DNA of 64,000 nucleotides, taken from assembly GCA_040901865.1 (NCBI GenBank), contig JBBDYD010000194.1, positions 1 to 64,000 of the forward strand, read 5' to 3'. The notes below the pieces were generated by a model. It saw only the letters and a list, made by a program, of their open reading frames with translations. It did not search any database and was not told the DNA's origin. Shown in pieces: positions 34,114 to 42,077 of the stretch; positions within the stretch are counted from its first letter, which is position 1; each line of letters begins with the position of its first letter. The translations under genes and the position numbers were made by a program. This stretch comes from JBBDYD01 sp040901865 (GTDB lineage Bacteria > Bacteroidota > Ignavibacteria > UBA10030).

Positions 34114-35454
34114 ATGAGAATCAACGCCGGAATTGTTGCTGCCGTCGTCTTCTCCTCCTGTTGTGTCTGGCTTTCAGCATTTTCCCAGTCCGTTCCTCCT
34201 GAGGATCCCGATTCTGTGTTTGTCAGAGCCCTTCGGCTCCAGCGGGCAGGCAAGCTGGATGTGGCGAAGCAGGAGTTTTTGCTTCTGCTACGCCGGTTTC
34301 CGGAGTATCATGACGCCCGCGTGCAATACGGGTTTCTCCTCGCGTGGGAGGAGCGATACCAAGCGGCCCTTCTTCAGTTCGATTCAGTGCTTTTTGTCCA
34401 GCCCTCTCATGTCGAGGCGCGGTTTGGAAAGTCCCAAACGCTGGCATGGTTGGGACGTTACCGCCAATCGGTTGATATCATCCTCGCTCTTATTCAGGAA
34501 TATCCTCAATCTGTCCGATTCCTTTCTGAAGCCGGTCATGTCTACCTGAGGGGCGGAGCTCCGAGAAAGGCTCTCGAGTATTACGAAAAGGCCTATATCA
34601 GACTCCCGAACGACAAGGATGTCATGCGGGATCTTGCACGGGTCCACAGAACTCTCGGAAATAAGGATTTGGCTCTTTATTGGTATCGGAAACTTCTTGC
34701 AGCTTCACCGGGAAACGATGAGGCGAGAGCGGAGGTTCTTCGATTAACGTATGAAGCAGATCACGAGATCCAACTGACCTCCGCGTATGAGTCCTTTACC
34801 ACAGAAGGAATCCGTCAGCACACACTTCTTCAGGCAGAGTATTTCTATGCATTGGACAAGAATTGGAAGCCGTTTCTCCATTTCAGCATTGTATCGAAAT
34901 TCTCGGAGCGCGAAAGCAGGTTTGGCGGCGGGTTCTATGCCATTCTCACGAATTCGATGAGTTCCTTCGTCCAGATCATTGTGTCGCCAAACGCAAATGT
35001 GGTACCGAGCCTTGATGTCACAGCGGAACTGAATGCTGGGATCGTTCGGTCTGTTGACCTCATTGGCGGCTTCCGTGTCCTTCAGTTCGATTCTGTGAAT
35101 GTGAGCATCCTCATGCCCGGGTTGACCTGGTATATTGAAGATGAAGTCTGGATTACCACCAGAGGCTACTTCGGCCTTATTCCAAATCAAACAACCTCAA
35201 GCACGGCTGCCATCACGCTTTCCTTCAGGCCGACCCCCCTCACCACGATGCGCATCGGCGGTTTTTCGGGCAATGAAATCCTGCGGGCAACCACCATCGG
35301 TGAATTGTCGTCGATCCGGTCTTCAGGAGCGTTTTTGGAAATCAAGTCACGTCTCGATCCGCACTTCTCAATCGATGCGCAGTACCTGTATACAAACAGG
35401 AACTCTCCTTCGCATTCGCACCTCATGACGGTCACGGTCTCCGTATTGTTCTGA
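34114..35454 (+). CDS. TPR protein with YaiO-type outer-membrane barrel
   Basis: 446 aa. Signal peptide ending at about AFSQS, then about five TPR motifs (residues 30-205: ALRLQRAGKLDVAKQEF, GHVYLRGGAPRKALEYYEKA, ARVHRTLGNKDLALYWY). The C-terminal half (from about 215) is an alternating beta-strand barrel ending in VTVSVLF, with a C-terminal Phe, as in YaiO-family outer-membrane proteins. The TPR-plus-barrel design recalls export channels for polysaccharide such as PgaA, though no carbohydrate signature is visible. Confidence 0.83.
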   Translation: MRINAGIVAAVVFSSCCVWLSAFSQSVPPEDPDSVFVRALRLQRAGKLDVAKQEFLLLLRRFPEYHDARVQYGFLLAWEERYQAALLQFDSVLFVQPSHVEARFGKSQTLAWLGRYRQSVDIILALIQEYPQSVRFLSEAGHVYLRGGAPRKALEYYEKAYIRLPNDKDVMRDLARVHRTLGNKDLALYWYRKLLAASPGNDEARAEVLRLTYEADHEIQLTSAYESFTTEGIRQHTLLQAEYFYALDKNWKPFLHFSIVSKFSERESRFGGGFYAILTNSMSSFVQIIVSPNANVVPSLDVTAELNAGIVRSVDLIGGFRVLQFDSVNVSILMPGLTWYIEDEVWITTRGYFGLIPNQTTSSTAAITLSFRPTPLTTMRIGGFSGNEILRATTIGELSSIRSSGAFLEIKSRLDPHFSIDAQYLYTNRNSPSHSHLMTVTVSVLF

Positions 35455-35464
35455 AAGTCGAATC

Positions 35465-36598
35465 ATGCGGATAGAATTCCTCATTGCCGCTGCACTTGCC
35501 GTCGGCGCAACATTCTTCGTAGTTATTGTCGCAATCGGCCTCTTTATCAACAAGCTAGTCGAAGTACGGCAGACACGAAACCGTGAAAAACTGTATCAAT
35601 TGTACTCGGGAATGTTTGCCGACTTGTTGATGCAGCCGGTGGAGGCAATGTCGGGGAATCAAAGCCGCGGATCAGTTCTCGACCAATACGAAGATTTGAT
35701 CGCGCCCGTAAAGAACGGATTGGAATGGTCCACCCCGGCCAGGAAAAAGCTCCACAGGGGAGTCATTCGGAGGATCCTCATTGATTTTGCGAATGATTTG
35801 GCAGGCGACTCAATGGATCGGTTGCTGTATTTCTTCTATTCCCTGGAATTCGTTAAGGACGAACTGGAGTTGCTTCAGAGCAACAAGTGGTGGGTGAGGG
35901 CCCGGGCGGCCCGGGACCTGGGCTTACTCCGGGCGAAAAAGGCAACTACAGCGCTGACAATCGCATTGGAAGATGAACATCCCGATGTCAGAAACGAGGC
36001 AATGCAATCTCTTATTAAACTCGTAGGCGTGGTGGCGCTGGGGACAATCCTGAAGTCCGCCAAGAACATCTCACAATGGACTTCTCTGGAGCTCTCGCTG
36101 ATTGTCAAGGAGTCTGAGGAGGAAGCGTTTCCATACCTCGTCCAGGCGCTGGGGTATTCTGATCAATCCGTTGTTCTGTTTACCATTGAAATGCTTGCGG
36201 AGACCGGCTTTGTGACGGCGGTCGCGCCCCTGATGCAGGTGGTCAAGACGTATCCGAATGTTCTTGTGCGCGCAAAGGCAGCCGAGGCGTTGGGTCGGCT
36301 GGGAGACCAGCGGGCCGAAACACTCCTTCATGAACTTTTGAAAAATCCGTACCCGCAGCTCCGCGCGAGTGCGACGAGGGCGCTTGAACGCATCGGATCT
36401 CCCGACTCTACCCCGCTCCTCCTGGAGCGTATGCAATCCGGACCAGTGGCGGAGAGATTGTCAGCCGCACGGGCGATGGCGCGATCTGGGGAATCGGGAT
36501 TGCAGAAGTTACGAGAGGCAGCCGAGGGTACAGATACACTTCAGAATGGGATTGCGCTCCATGTGCTCGAAGAGGTCGAAGGCGTGGAGGTCCCGTGA
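35465..36598 (+). CDS. Membrane-anchored HEAT-repeat protein
   Basis: 377 aa. N-terminal transmembrane helix (about 4-27), a helical linker (30-135), then about six HEAT/PBS-lyase-like repeats (KWWVRARAARDLGLLRAKKA, DEHPDVRNEAMQSLIKL, PNVLVRAKAAEALGRLGD, NPYPQLRASATRALERIGS). It is probably a cytoplasmic scaffold anchored in the inner membrane. Its last codons overlap the glycosyltransferase start by 4 nt, so a complex with that enzyme is plausible. Confidence 0.85.
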   Translation: MRIEFLIAAALAVGATFFVVIVAIGLFINKLVEVRQTRNREKLYQLYSGMFADLLMQPVEAMSGNQSRGSVLDQYEDLIAPVKNGLEWSTPARKKLHRGVIRRILIDFANDLAGDSMDRLLYFFYSLEFVKDELELLQSNKWWVRARAARDLGLLRAKKATTALTIALEDEHPDVRNEAMQSLIKLVGVVALGTILKSAKNISQWTSLELSLIVKESEEEAFPYLVQALGYSDQSVVLFTIEMLAETGFVTAVAPLMQVVKTYPNVLVRAKAAEALGRLGDQRAETLLHELLKNPYPQLRASATRALERIGSPDSTPLLLERMQSGPVAERLSAARAMARSGESGLQKLREAAEGTDTLQNGIALHVLEEVEGVEVP

Positions 36599-38016
36599 GT
36601 ACCGTTCTCGAATTCTTTCTGGAATCCTACATATATTTCGTGACGGTCTACTTTATCCTCGTAAACGCGACGTACACCTTTCTCCTTATCCGGTCGTTCA
36701 AGGAAATCCAGTACTACATGAGGCACAATGAGTTTAGCAACTATCGCATCATCGTACAGTCCGAACTGACACCGGCCGTTTCCGTGCTGGCCCCGGCCTA
36801 CAATGAGGAAGCAACCGTCGTCGAGAGCACCCGCAGTCTTTTAAAGCTCAGCTATGGAAAGTATGAGGTGATCGTGATAAACGACGGGTCGTCAGACGGC
36901 ACACTGGAAACGCTGAAGAAGGAATTTCACCTGCATCCTTCAAAGCAATTGTATGTCCCTGTCCTGGAGACGGCGCCGGTGCGCGGAATCTACCGGTCTT
37001 CCAGGCCGGAGTACCGCAATCTTATGATTATTGACAAAGAGAATGGGGGGAAGGCGGACGCGCTGAACGTGGGGATCAATGCCGCAAAACATGATTTCGT
37101 GTGCTCAATTGATGCCGACTCGCTCCTTGAAGACGAAGCCCTCTTGCGCGTCATGAAGCCATTCCTGGAGGATGAGACTGTCATCGCAGCGGGGGGGATC
37201 GTGCGAATCGCAAACGGTTGCACGGTCGTTAACGGTCGCGTGATCGACGTTGCTTTGTCGCGCAAGCTGCTGCCCGTGTTCCAGGTTGTGGAGTACTTCA
37301 GGGCGTTTCTCTCGGGAAGAATGGCGTGGCACGGAATGAACGGGCTTTTGATCATCTCAGGTGCTTTTGGAATGTTCAAACGGTCTGCCATGATCGAAGC
37401 AAACGGGTACGACCGGACAACGGTTGGGGAGGATATGGAACTGGTCACCCGGCTCCACAAGATCAAACGAGAGAGGAAGGAGCCTTACAAAATCGCTTTT
37501 GTGCCTGACCCGGTGTGCTGGACACAAGCGCCTGAGTCCTTGGCCATTCTTGCGCGGCAACGAAACCGCTGGCATCGCGGATTGCTGGATACGATGCTCC
37601 GCCACCGGAGGATGCTCTTCAACGGTCGCTATGGGATCATCGGATTTGGAGCCATGCCGTATTTTGTGTTTGTAGAGCTGTTAGGTCCGGTTATCGAGTT
37701 CCTGGGATACATTGCCCTCATTGTGATGTACGCGGCGGGCGTTCTTGATGTCAGGATGGCCATCCTCTTTTTCGTTGTCTCCTTGTTTTATGGAGTCATG
37801 TTCTCCGTTGGCGCTGTATTGCTTGAAGAAGTCTCTTTTCAACGATATCCGCGCCCCCGGGACCTGGCAATGCTTCTGTCGTTCGGTGTGATCGAAAATT
37901 TCGGCTATCGTCAGCTGACGATTCTCTGGCGCGTGAAAGCCTTCTGGGATTACTTCGTGCGAGGTGAGCGACGCTGGGGGGCGATGCAACGGAAAGGGTT
38001 TGCGGCGTCCGGCTGA
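36595..38016 (+). CDS. Processive family 2 glycosyltransferase
   Basis: 473 aa inner-membrane GT2. VSVLAPAYNEEATVVEST, VINDGSSDGT, DxD-type IDADSLLE, the acceptor-site TVGEDMELV, and QRNRWHRG (QxxRW) mark a processive enzyme of the PgaC/BcsA/hyaluronan synthase type. An N-terminal helix and three to four C-terminal helices span the membrane. GTG 36595 overlaps the HEAT gene. With the YaiO-type barrel it can form a synthesis-export path for a beta-linked exopolysaccharide; the sugar is unknown. Confidence 0.9.
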   Translation: MSTVLEFFLESYIYFVTVYFILVNATYTFLLIRSFKEIQYYMRHNEFSNYRIIVQSELTPAVSVLAPAYNEEATVVESTRSLLKLSYGKYEVIVINDGSSDGTLETLKKEFHLHPSKQLYVPVLETAPVRGIYRSSRPEYRNLMIIDKENGGKADALNVGINAAKHDFVCSIDADSLLEDEALLRVMKPFLEDETVIAAGGIVRIANGCTVVNGRVIDVALSRKLLPVFQVVEYFRAFLSGRMAWHGMNGLLIISGAFGMFKRSAMIEANGYDRTTVGEDMELVTRLHKIKRERKEPYKIAFVPDPVCWTQAPESLAILARQRNRWHRGLLDTMLRHRRMLFNGRYGIIGFGAMPYFVFVELLGPVIEFLGYIALIVMYAAGVLDVRMAILFFVVSLFYGVMFSVGAVLLEEVSFQRYPRPRDLAMLLSFGVIENFGYRQLTILWRVKAFWDYFVRGERRWGAMQRKGFAASG

Positions 38017-38017
38017 T

Positions 38018-38292
38018 TCATTGGACCATTCCGTACTTTTTTCCCTGTTCCGTCATTCGAAGAAAATACCTGAGGCGCTGTTGGAAAACTTCCGGACGTC
38101 TCTTTGCTCCATCAATCCATCCAATACGTACTCGCTGATAGGGGCGGGAAAAGTTTTTGAAATTTCGCCATGCCCGGGGACTTTCTTCCTGTAATAGATG
38201 AGCCAGATTTCCGAGGCAGTGCTGTGGTTTTTTTTCAACCACGCGCGCCATGCTCCTCGGGTGGAGACGTAGAGCGTTTTTGTGATTTCCAT
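38018..38292 (-). pseudogene. YdeI/OmpD-associated family gene, frameshifted and truncated
   Basis: From ATG 38292 one frame reads MEITKTLYVSTRGAWRAWLK and continues through EIWLIYYRKKVPG, a clear YdeI-family N-terminus. The following family motif (FGWIDG...QR) appears in another frame as VRIGWIDGAKRRPEVFQQRL, ending at 38018. So one frameshift separates them, and the C-terminal half usual in the family is missing. The start lies 13 nt downstream of the tRNA-Ser(CGA) 3' end. Either a decayed gene or a sequence error plus natural truncation. Confidence 0.75.
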
Positions 38293-38304
38293 ACCTGAGT
38301 GAAG

Positions 38305-38391
38305 CGGAAGGGGTGGGATTCGAACCCACGGTAGCCCGGAGGCCACTCCGGTTTTCGAGACCGGCCGATTCAACCACTCTCGCACCCTTCC
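38305..38391 (-). tRNA. tRNA-Ser(CGA)
   Basis: 87-nt class II tRNA. Acceptor GGAAGGG/CCCTTCC, anticodon stem CCGGT/ACCGG around CTCGAAA giving anticodon CGA, long variable arm GTGGCCTCCGGGCTAC, and the same T-arm as tRNA-Ser(GGA) (CGTGGGTTCGAATCCCAC). Discriminator G, no encoded CCA. Confidence 0.95.
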
Positions 38392-38456
38392 GTGATTACT
38401 TGTGAAAGACTCTAATTCTCAGGAAGCTGCTTTGTCACCTTCATTTGACCTACATG

Positions 38457-38662
38457 TTGGGGTGGGATTCTCCCTTTCAGAGATTATTCAGAGAAGGGAT
38501 CCCTTGCATGATTACTCTTCGGAAGGGAGAACCCACGGGTAGCCCGGAGGCCACTCCGGTTTTTGCCGACGGCATCCCTTCGGGACGAGACCAGTCCGAT
38601 TGTCCCTCGCATGAGCATTATCAAGTGAGGGATCCTTTGGGAAACCACTCTCGCAACTTTCC
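38457..38662 (-). pseudogene. tRNA-Ser(CGA) copy with inserts in T-, anticodon and D-loops
   Basis: Three loops are opened. T-loop: 58 nt at 38471-38528 = two 29-nt units, TCCCTT...AAGGGA each; the first (38471-38499) is identical to the unit at 33158-33186 in the other locus. Anticodon loop: 22 nt at 38564-38585, containing TGCCGACGGCA and a mini-hairpin TCCC-TTC-GGGA, placed inside the anticodon between G35 and A36. D-loop: a G, then a 30-nt unit TCCCTC...GAGGGA (38603-38632), then a 10-nt TCC-TTT-GGGA (38633-38642). The acceptor ends (GGAAAGT and CCCCAACA) no longer pair. Lies upstream of the intact gene in its direction of transcription. Confidence 0.83.
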
Positions 38663-38970
38663 GTAACGCTTTCACGGACGCAAATTCAAGGCGCTTTCCA
38701 GGCTGATGGGATACGGTGTCAAATCCCTCCCTGCGGACAAGAATATACAAAAAAGTGTCAGAATCTGCAGTCCCTGAGTTTGGGAAAAATCGTTGTCATT
38801 TCTGATTCTGAGATTCTTCTTGGAATGGGTCATCATTTCGATGTTCGTTATTCCACCCAAATTCAATTGATCAATTTGTTACCCCTCTCAATCTTGCGAG
38901 GGAGTTCCCGTCTTTGGGAGGAACAGGAGATGTTGTGTGTACCAGAACTCGCCGCAGACTGTCCGTTTTC
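38663..38970. other. Intergenic region upstream of fur
   Basis: About 300 nt with no credible gene. Small inverted repeats with the same TCCC/GGGA arms as the tRNA inserts recur: TCCCTGAGTTTGGGA near 38772-38786 and TCCCGTCTTTGGGA near 38907-38920, the latter next to CCCTC/GAGGG arms at about 38884-38903. They may be worn traces of the same element family. Confidence 0.4.
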
Positions 38971-38999
38971 TTGACTTTCCTGCGGTATTTGAATATATT
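38971..38999 (+). promoter_or_regulatory. Sigma-70 type promoter of fur, with overlapping dyad
   Basis: TTGACT (38971-38976), exactly 17 bp, TATATT (38994-38999). TGAA...TTCA (38991 to about 39003) spans the -10 box as an imperfect dyad and could be an autoregulatory operator for the Fur-family protein. Confidence 0.8.
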
Positions 39000-39035
39000 T
39001 TCATATAGTTTTTTTCTTAGGAAGGGTGAACAATC

Positions 39036-39431
39036 ATGGAATCTCTTATTACGAAACGTAGCAAACAACGCGAACGAATCCTCCAAGTACTCCGAAAAAC
39101 AAGGGCACATCCGACTGCTGAATGGGTTTATGAACGAGTGCGCGAACAGATGCCGCGTATTTCTCTTGGGACCGTGTACAGGAATCTGAGTATCCTCAAA
39201 CATCAAGGAAAAATCAGGGAGCTTGATTTCGGAGAGACCTCACGACGTTACGATGCGTTCGTTGACGAACATTATCATTTTGTTTGTCTGCATTGCGGCG
39301 GAGTGAAGGATCTGGACGTTCCTCCCCAGGAAGATCTCAACGAGCGCGTTCGTCATTCTGTTCCGGGATCAATACAGCATCATCGTCTCGATTTCTTTGG
39401 AACGTGCTCCGACTGCCTGCTCAGAGGCTGA
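39036..39431 (+). CDS. Fur-family transcriptional regulator, PerR-like
   Basis: 131 aa. Winged helix at the N-terminus (RERILQVLRKTRAHPTAEWV, ISLGTVYRNLSILKHQGKI), then the metal/dimerisation domain with YDAFVDEHYHFVCLHCGGV and CSDC, giving the two CxxC structural zinc sites. AGGAAGGG precedes the ATG. Two peroxiredoxin genes follow, which fits a peroxide-sensing PerR better than an iron-sensing Fur; sequence alone does not prove this. Confidence 0.87.
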   Translation: MESLITKRSKQRERILQVLRKTRAHPTAEWVYERVREQMPRISLGTVYRNLSILKHQGKIRELDFGETSRRYDAFVDEHYHFVCLHCGGVKDLDVPPQEDLNERVRHSVPGSIQHHRLDFFGTCSDCLLRG

Positions 39432-39512
39432 CCAACCCAGCGTTCGAACCAGTTGTTTCTCATTTTCTGTCGAAACAAGGGAAATGCTGTCCCCTTGCAT
39501 CAAGATTCGTGG

Positions 39513-39529
39513 ATCATTCCGGGAATGAT
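39513..39529. promoter_or_regulatory. 17-bp perfect palindrome upstream of the peroxiredoxin
   Basis: ATCATTCC-G-GGAATGAT, between fur and the peroxiredoxin gene. A likely protein-binding operator, plausibly for the adjacent Fur/PerR-like regulator. Downstream in the same 178-nt gap lies a hairpin TCCCGG-AGAAA-CCGGGA (39564-39580). Confidence 0.55.
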
Positions 39530-39609
39530 TGTCGGAACGGGTAACGTTGCCTTTCTTTCCCAATCCCGGAGAAACCGGGACTCACTTTCTTGAATTGAAG
39601 GAGGATTGT

Positions 39610-40083
39610 ATGCCAATTACAGTTGGAACCAAAGCGCCGGATTTCACTTTAACCGATACCGATAAGAAACCCCGCTCCCTCAAGGAGTTTGCGGGAAAAA
39701 ACGTCGTGCTGGCTTTTTTCCCCGGCGCTTTTACCGGAGTCTGCACGAAGGAAATGTGTACGCTTCGGGATTCACTCGCGAACTTCAATTCCATGAATGC
39801 CCAGGTCATCGGAATCAGCGTTGATTCCCCGTTCGCCAACAAGGGGTTTGCCACACACAACAATCTTTCATATCCGCTCCTTTCCGATTTCGGCCTCAGC
39901 GTCAGCAAGCAGTACTGCGGTGTTTATCATGACTTCTCCGGAGTGGCTGGTTACTCCGCTGCCAAGCGCTCGGTGTTTGTGGTTGACAAGACAGGCGTTG
40001 TACGGTACGCGTGGATTTCAGACAATCCAGGAACCGAACCGGATTACAATGCAGTTCAGCAAGCCGTTTCTTTGTTGAAATAA
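39610..40083 (+). CDS. Peroxiredoxin
   Basis: 157 aa thioredoxin-fold peroxidase that reduces peroxides. The peroxidatic Cys lies in PGAFTGVCTKEMC; a second Cys is four residues on and another in SKQYCGVYHD. Looks closest to the AhpE/redoxin group. ATG 39610 follows AAGGAGG with 5-nt spacing; the frame open upstream to 39529 is not needed. Confidence 0.9.
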   Translation: MPITVGTKAPDFTLTDTDKKPRSLKEFAGKNVVLAFFPGAFTGVCTKEMCTLRDSLANFNSMNAQVIGISVDSPFANKGFATHNNLSYPLLSDFGLSVSKQYCGVYHDFSGVAGYSAAKRSVFVVDKTGVVRYAWISDNPGTEPDYNAVQQAVSLLK

Positions 40084-40131
40084 TTCCGACGTCCCTTCGC
40101 AGTTTGCTGACGCGTGGATCCCTTGCCTGTT

Positions 40132-40606
40132 ATGAGTTCATCCCTGATCCTGATTGTTCAGATCTTATGCCTGGCCCTGTGGATCGGCGGCTCGGTGGTC
40201 GTTTTTTACGATTGTCACTCCGGAGATCTTTGGACAGCTTGTCGATAGAAGCCAGGCAGGAAGAATCGCGGCGGCTATTCTCGAGAAATTTCACGCATCG
40301 GTACTGGTAGCCGTTGTCATTCTTGGGGTAACAATCTGGATTCAACTCATTGCCCTTGGGCCTTCGATTGCCATCAGACTCCGTGTCGCGCTCATGCTGG
40401 TTTCACTCGCGATTCTGATTGAAACATACGTCCGGTTCATCGTTTTAAATCGGATGAGAAAAATCCTGAAAGAATCCGCGGAGACCGGAACGCGCGGGGG
40501 AAAGGATGAGTTCAGAAGACTGCACAACCGTTCCACGCGAAGTTTCCTGCTGAACCTTTTCCTCGGTATTGCTGTTGTGATAACACTCGTCATGCCTTCC
40601 TCATAA
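40132..40606 (+). pseudogene. DUF4149-like membrane protein, frameshifted at a T6 run
   Basis: ATG 40132 starts MSSSLILIVQILCLALWIGG, a membrane helix ending SVVVF; that frame stops soon after. The continuation TIVTPEIFGQLVDRSQAGRI is in another frame and runs to 40606 with three more helices. Removing one T from the six Ts at 40202-40207 joins the two parts into a protein of about 157 aa with the DUF4149 pattern. Either a sequencing error, a phase-variable tract or a broken gene. It sits between the two peroxiredoxin genes. Confidence 0.7.
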
Positions 40607-40624
40607 TCATCATCCGGAACACTC

Positions 40625-41080
40625 ATGCTGTCCATAGGAGACAAAGCCCCGGAGTTCACACTGCCGGATTCCAAAGGTTCACCCGTTCAGTTGAAGGACT
40701 TCCGCGGCAAAAACGTAGTTCTTTATTTCTATCCCAGGGATTCTACACCGGGATGCACAAAAGAGGCTTGTTCTTTCAACGATGCGTTGGCTTCCATCCA
40801 TAAAAAGGGAGCCACAGTGCTTGGAGTCAGCGCCGACAGCGTTGAGTCCCACAGAAAATTTGCAGACAAGCATGGGTTGCAATTTCAGCTTTTGAGCGAT
40901 CCGGAAAAGAACGTCATCAAAGCCTATGGTGTCTGGCAAAAGAAATCGCTCTATGGGCGGACCTTCATGGGCATTGTGAGGACAACGTTTGTGATAGATG
41001 CGAAAGGAAAGATTCGGGCGGTCTTTCCGAAGGTCAGGGTCGAAGGACACGTCGAAGAGATTTTACAAAGCCTTGAATGA
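40625..41080 (+). CDS. bcp: Thioredoxin-dependent peroxiredoxin, Bcp/PrxQ type
   Basis: 151 aa. The peroxidatic and resolving cysteines are spaced five apart in STPGCTKEACSF, typical of PrxQ/Bcp. FYPRDSTPGC and the later FVIDAKGKIRAVF are further family marks. Reduces organic and hydrogen peroxides with thioredoxin. It is preceded by the DUF4149-like gene and followed by the PTPS-type gene, whose GAGGAGG Shine-Dalgarno overlaps the bcp stop. Confidence 0.93.
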   Translation: MLSIGDKAPEFTLPDSKGSPVQLKDFRGKNVVLYFYPRDSTPGCTKEACSFNDALASIHKKGATVLGVSADSVESHRKFADKHGLQFQLLSDPEKNVIKAYGVWQKKSLYGRTFMGIVRTTFVIDAKGKIRAVFPKVRVEGHVEEILQSLE

Positions 41081-41091
41081 GAGGAGGTCTC

Positions 41092-41505
41092 ATGGTGTAT
41101 GTAACCCGGCGGGCGACATTCAGCGCCTCACACCGCTTGTTTAATCCGGATTGTTCCGAAGAAGAAAACCGGGGTATGTTCGGCAAATGCGCCAACCTGA
41201 ACGGCCATGGGCACAATTACACCTTGGAAGTGACGGTCGCTGGTGAGCCAGGCCGGAAGACGGGGTACGTGCTCGACCTGAAGATTCTAAAAGAAATAAT
41301 CGCAAGGGAGGTCCTGGACAAAGTGGATCACAAACATTTGAATCACGATGTCGATTTCCTGCGTGATATCATTCCAACTGCGGAGAACATCGCCGTGGCC
41401 ATTTGGAAAGCACTGGCGCCCCGAATTCCCTCCGGAACTCTCTTTTCCGTTCGGTTGCAGGAGACGGAGAACAACACGGTAGAATATAGGGGGGAAGCCG
41501 AATGA
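41092..41505 (+). CDS. 6-pyruvoyltetrahydropterin synthase-type enzyme
   Basis: 137 aa. Zinc histidines in FSASHRL and GHGHNY; catalytic Cys in KCANLNGHGHNY; C-terminal substrate Glu in QETENNTVEYRGE. In QueD of E. coli the Cys is four residues before the HGH; here it is six, as in animal PTPS (CNNPNGHGHNY), and ETENN matches the ETDNN of that enzyme. So it is closer to true PTPS (biopterin synthesis) than to QueD (queuosine), and folE and SDR genes are next to it. ATG 41092 is set by GAGGAGG at 41081-41087. Confidence 0.86.
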   Translation: MVYVTRRATFSASHRLFNPDCSEEENRGMFGKCANLNGHGHNYTLEVTVAGEPGRKTGYVLDLKILKEIIAREVLDKVDHKHLNHDVDFLRDIIPTAENIAVAIWKALAPRIPSGTLFSVRLQETENNTVEYRGEAE

Positions 41506-42077
41506 AGGCAGATCCGGGAACGATGGAATCCATGATTGAGGAAATCCTCAAGGGGATAGGGGAAAATCCAACACGGGAGGGGCTTCGAAAAACTCCTGAC
41601 CGGGTGGCGAGAATGTTGGAGTTTCTGACAAAGGGGTATGACGAAAATGTTTCGGATGTTCTAAACAATGCTGTGTTTACGGAACGGTACAGTGAAATGG
41701 TTATTGTGAAGGACATCGATTTCTATAGTCTTTGCGAGCATCACTTGCTGCCGTTTTACGGTAAGTGTCACATTGCATACGTCCCCAAGGGGAAAATTGT
41801 AGGGCTCAGTAAGCTCCCGAGGTTGGTCGAAGTGTTTAGCCGCCGGCTTCAGGTGCAGGAGAGATTGACGCAGCAAATCGCCGACACGCTGTACAGCGTT
41901 CTCAAGCCCCAGGGAGTCGGAGTGGTGATGGAAGCCCGACATTTGTGCATGATGATGAGAGGTGTTGAAAAGCAGAACTCCGTTGCAACGACGAGTGCGA
42001 TGCTGGGGAGTTTCCGAAAGGATGTGAAAACGCGCAGTGAGTTTCTCACGCTCATCCAGAGTGAACTGGCCAAGTGA
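41502..42077 (+). CDS. folE: GTP cyclohydrolase I
   Basis: 191 aa. Converts GTP to 7,8-dihydroneopterin triphosphate, the entry to folate and biopterin. Zinc ligands in FYSLCEHHLLPF and ARHLCMMMRGV, and the substrate loop VEVFSRRLQVQERLT. Type IA (zinc) enzyme. Overlaps the PTPS-type gene by 4 nt and the following SDR by 4 nt, so three enzymes are translated in a block. Confidence 0.95.
   Translation: MKADPGTMESMIEEILKGIGENPTREGLRKTPDRVARMLEFLTKGYDENVSDVLNNAVFTERYSEMVIVKDIDFYSLCEHHLLPFYGKCHIAYVPKGKIVGLSKLPRLVEVFSRRLQVQERLTQQIADTLYSVLKPQGVGVVMEARHLCMMMRGVEKQNSVATTSAMLGSFRKDVKTRSEFLTLIQSELAK

Noticed and set aside
33145..38662. tRNA-Ser region as ends of an integrated mobile island
   Set aside because: No integrase, transposase or phage gene lies between the two tRNA loci; the intervening genes look like ordinary chromosomal ones.
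40202..40207. Programmed +1 frameshift at T6 in the DUF4149-like gene
   Set aside because: No stimulatory structure or Shine-Dalgarno-like element was seen near the run, and no precedent is known to me for this family; an indel is simpler.
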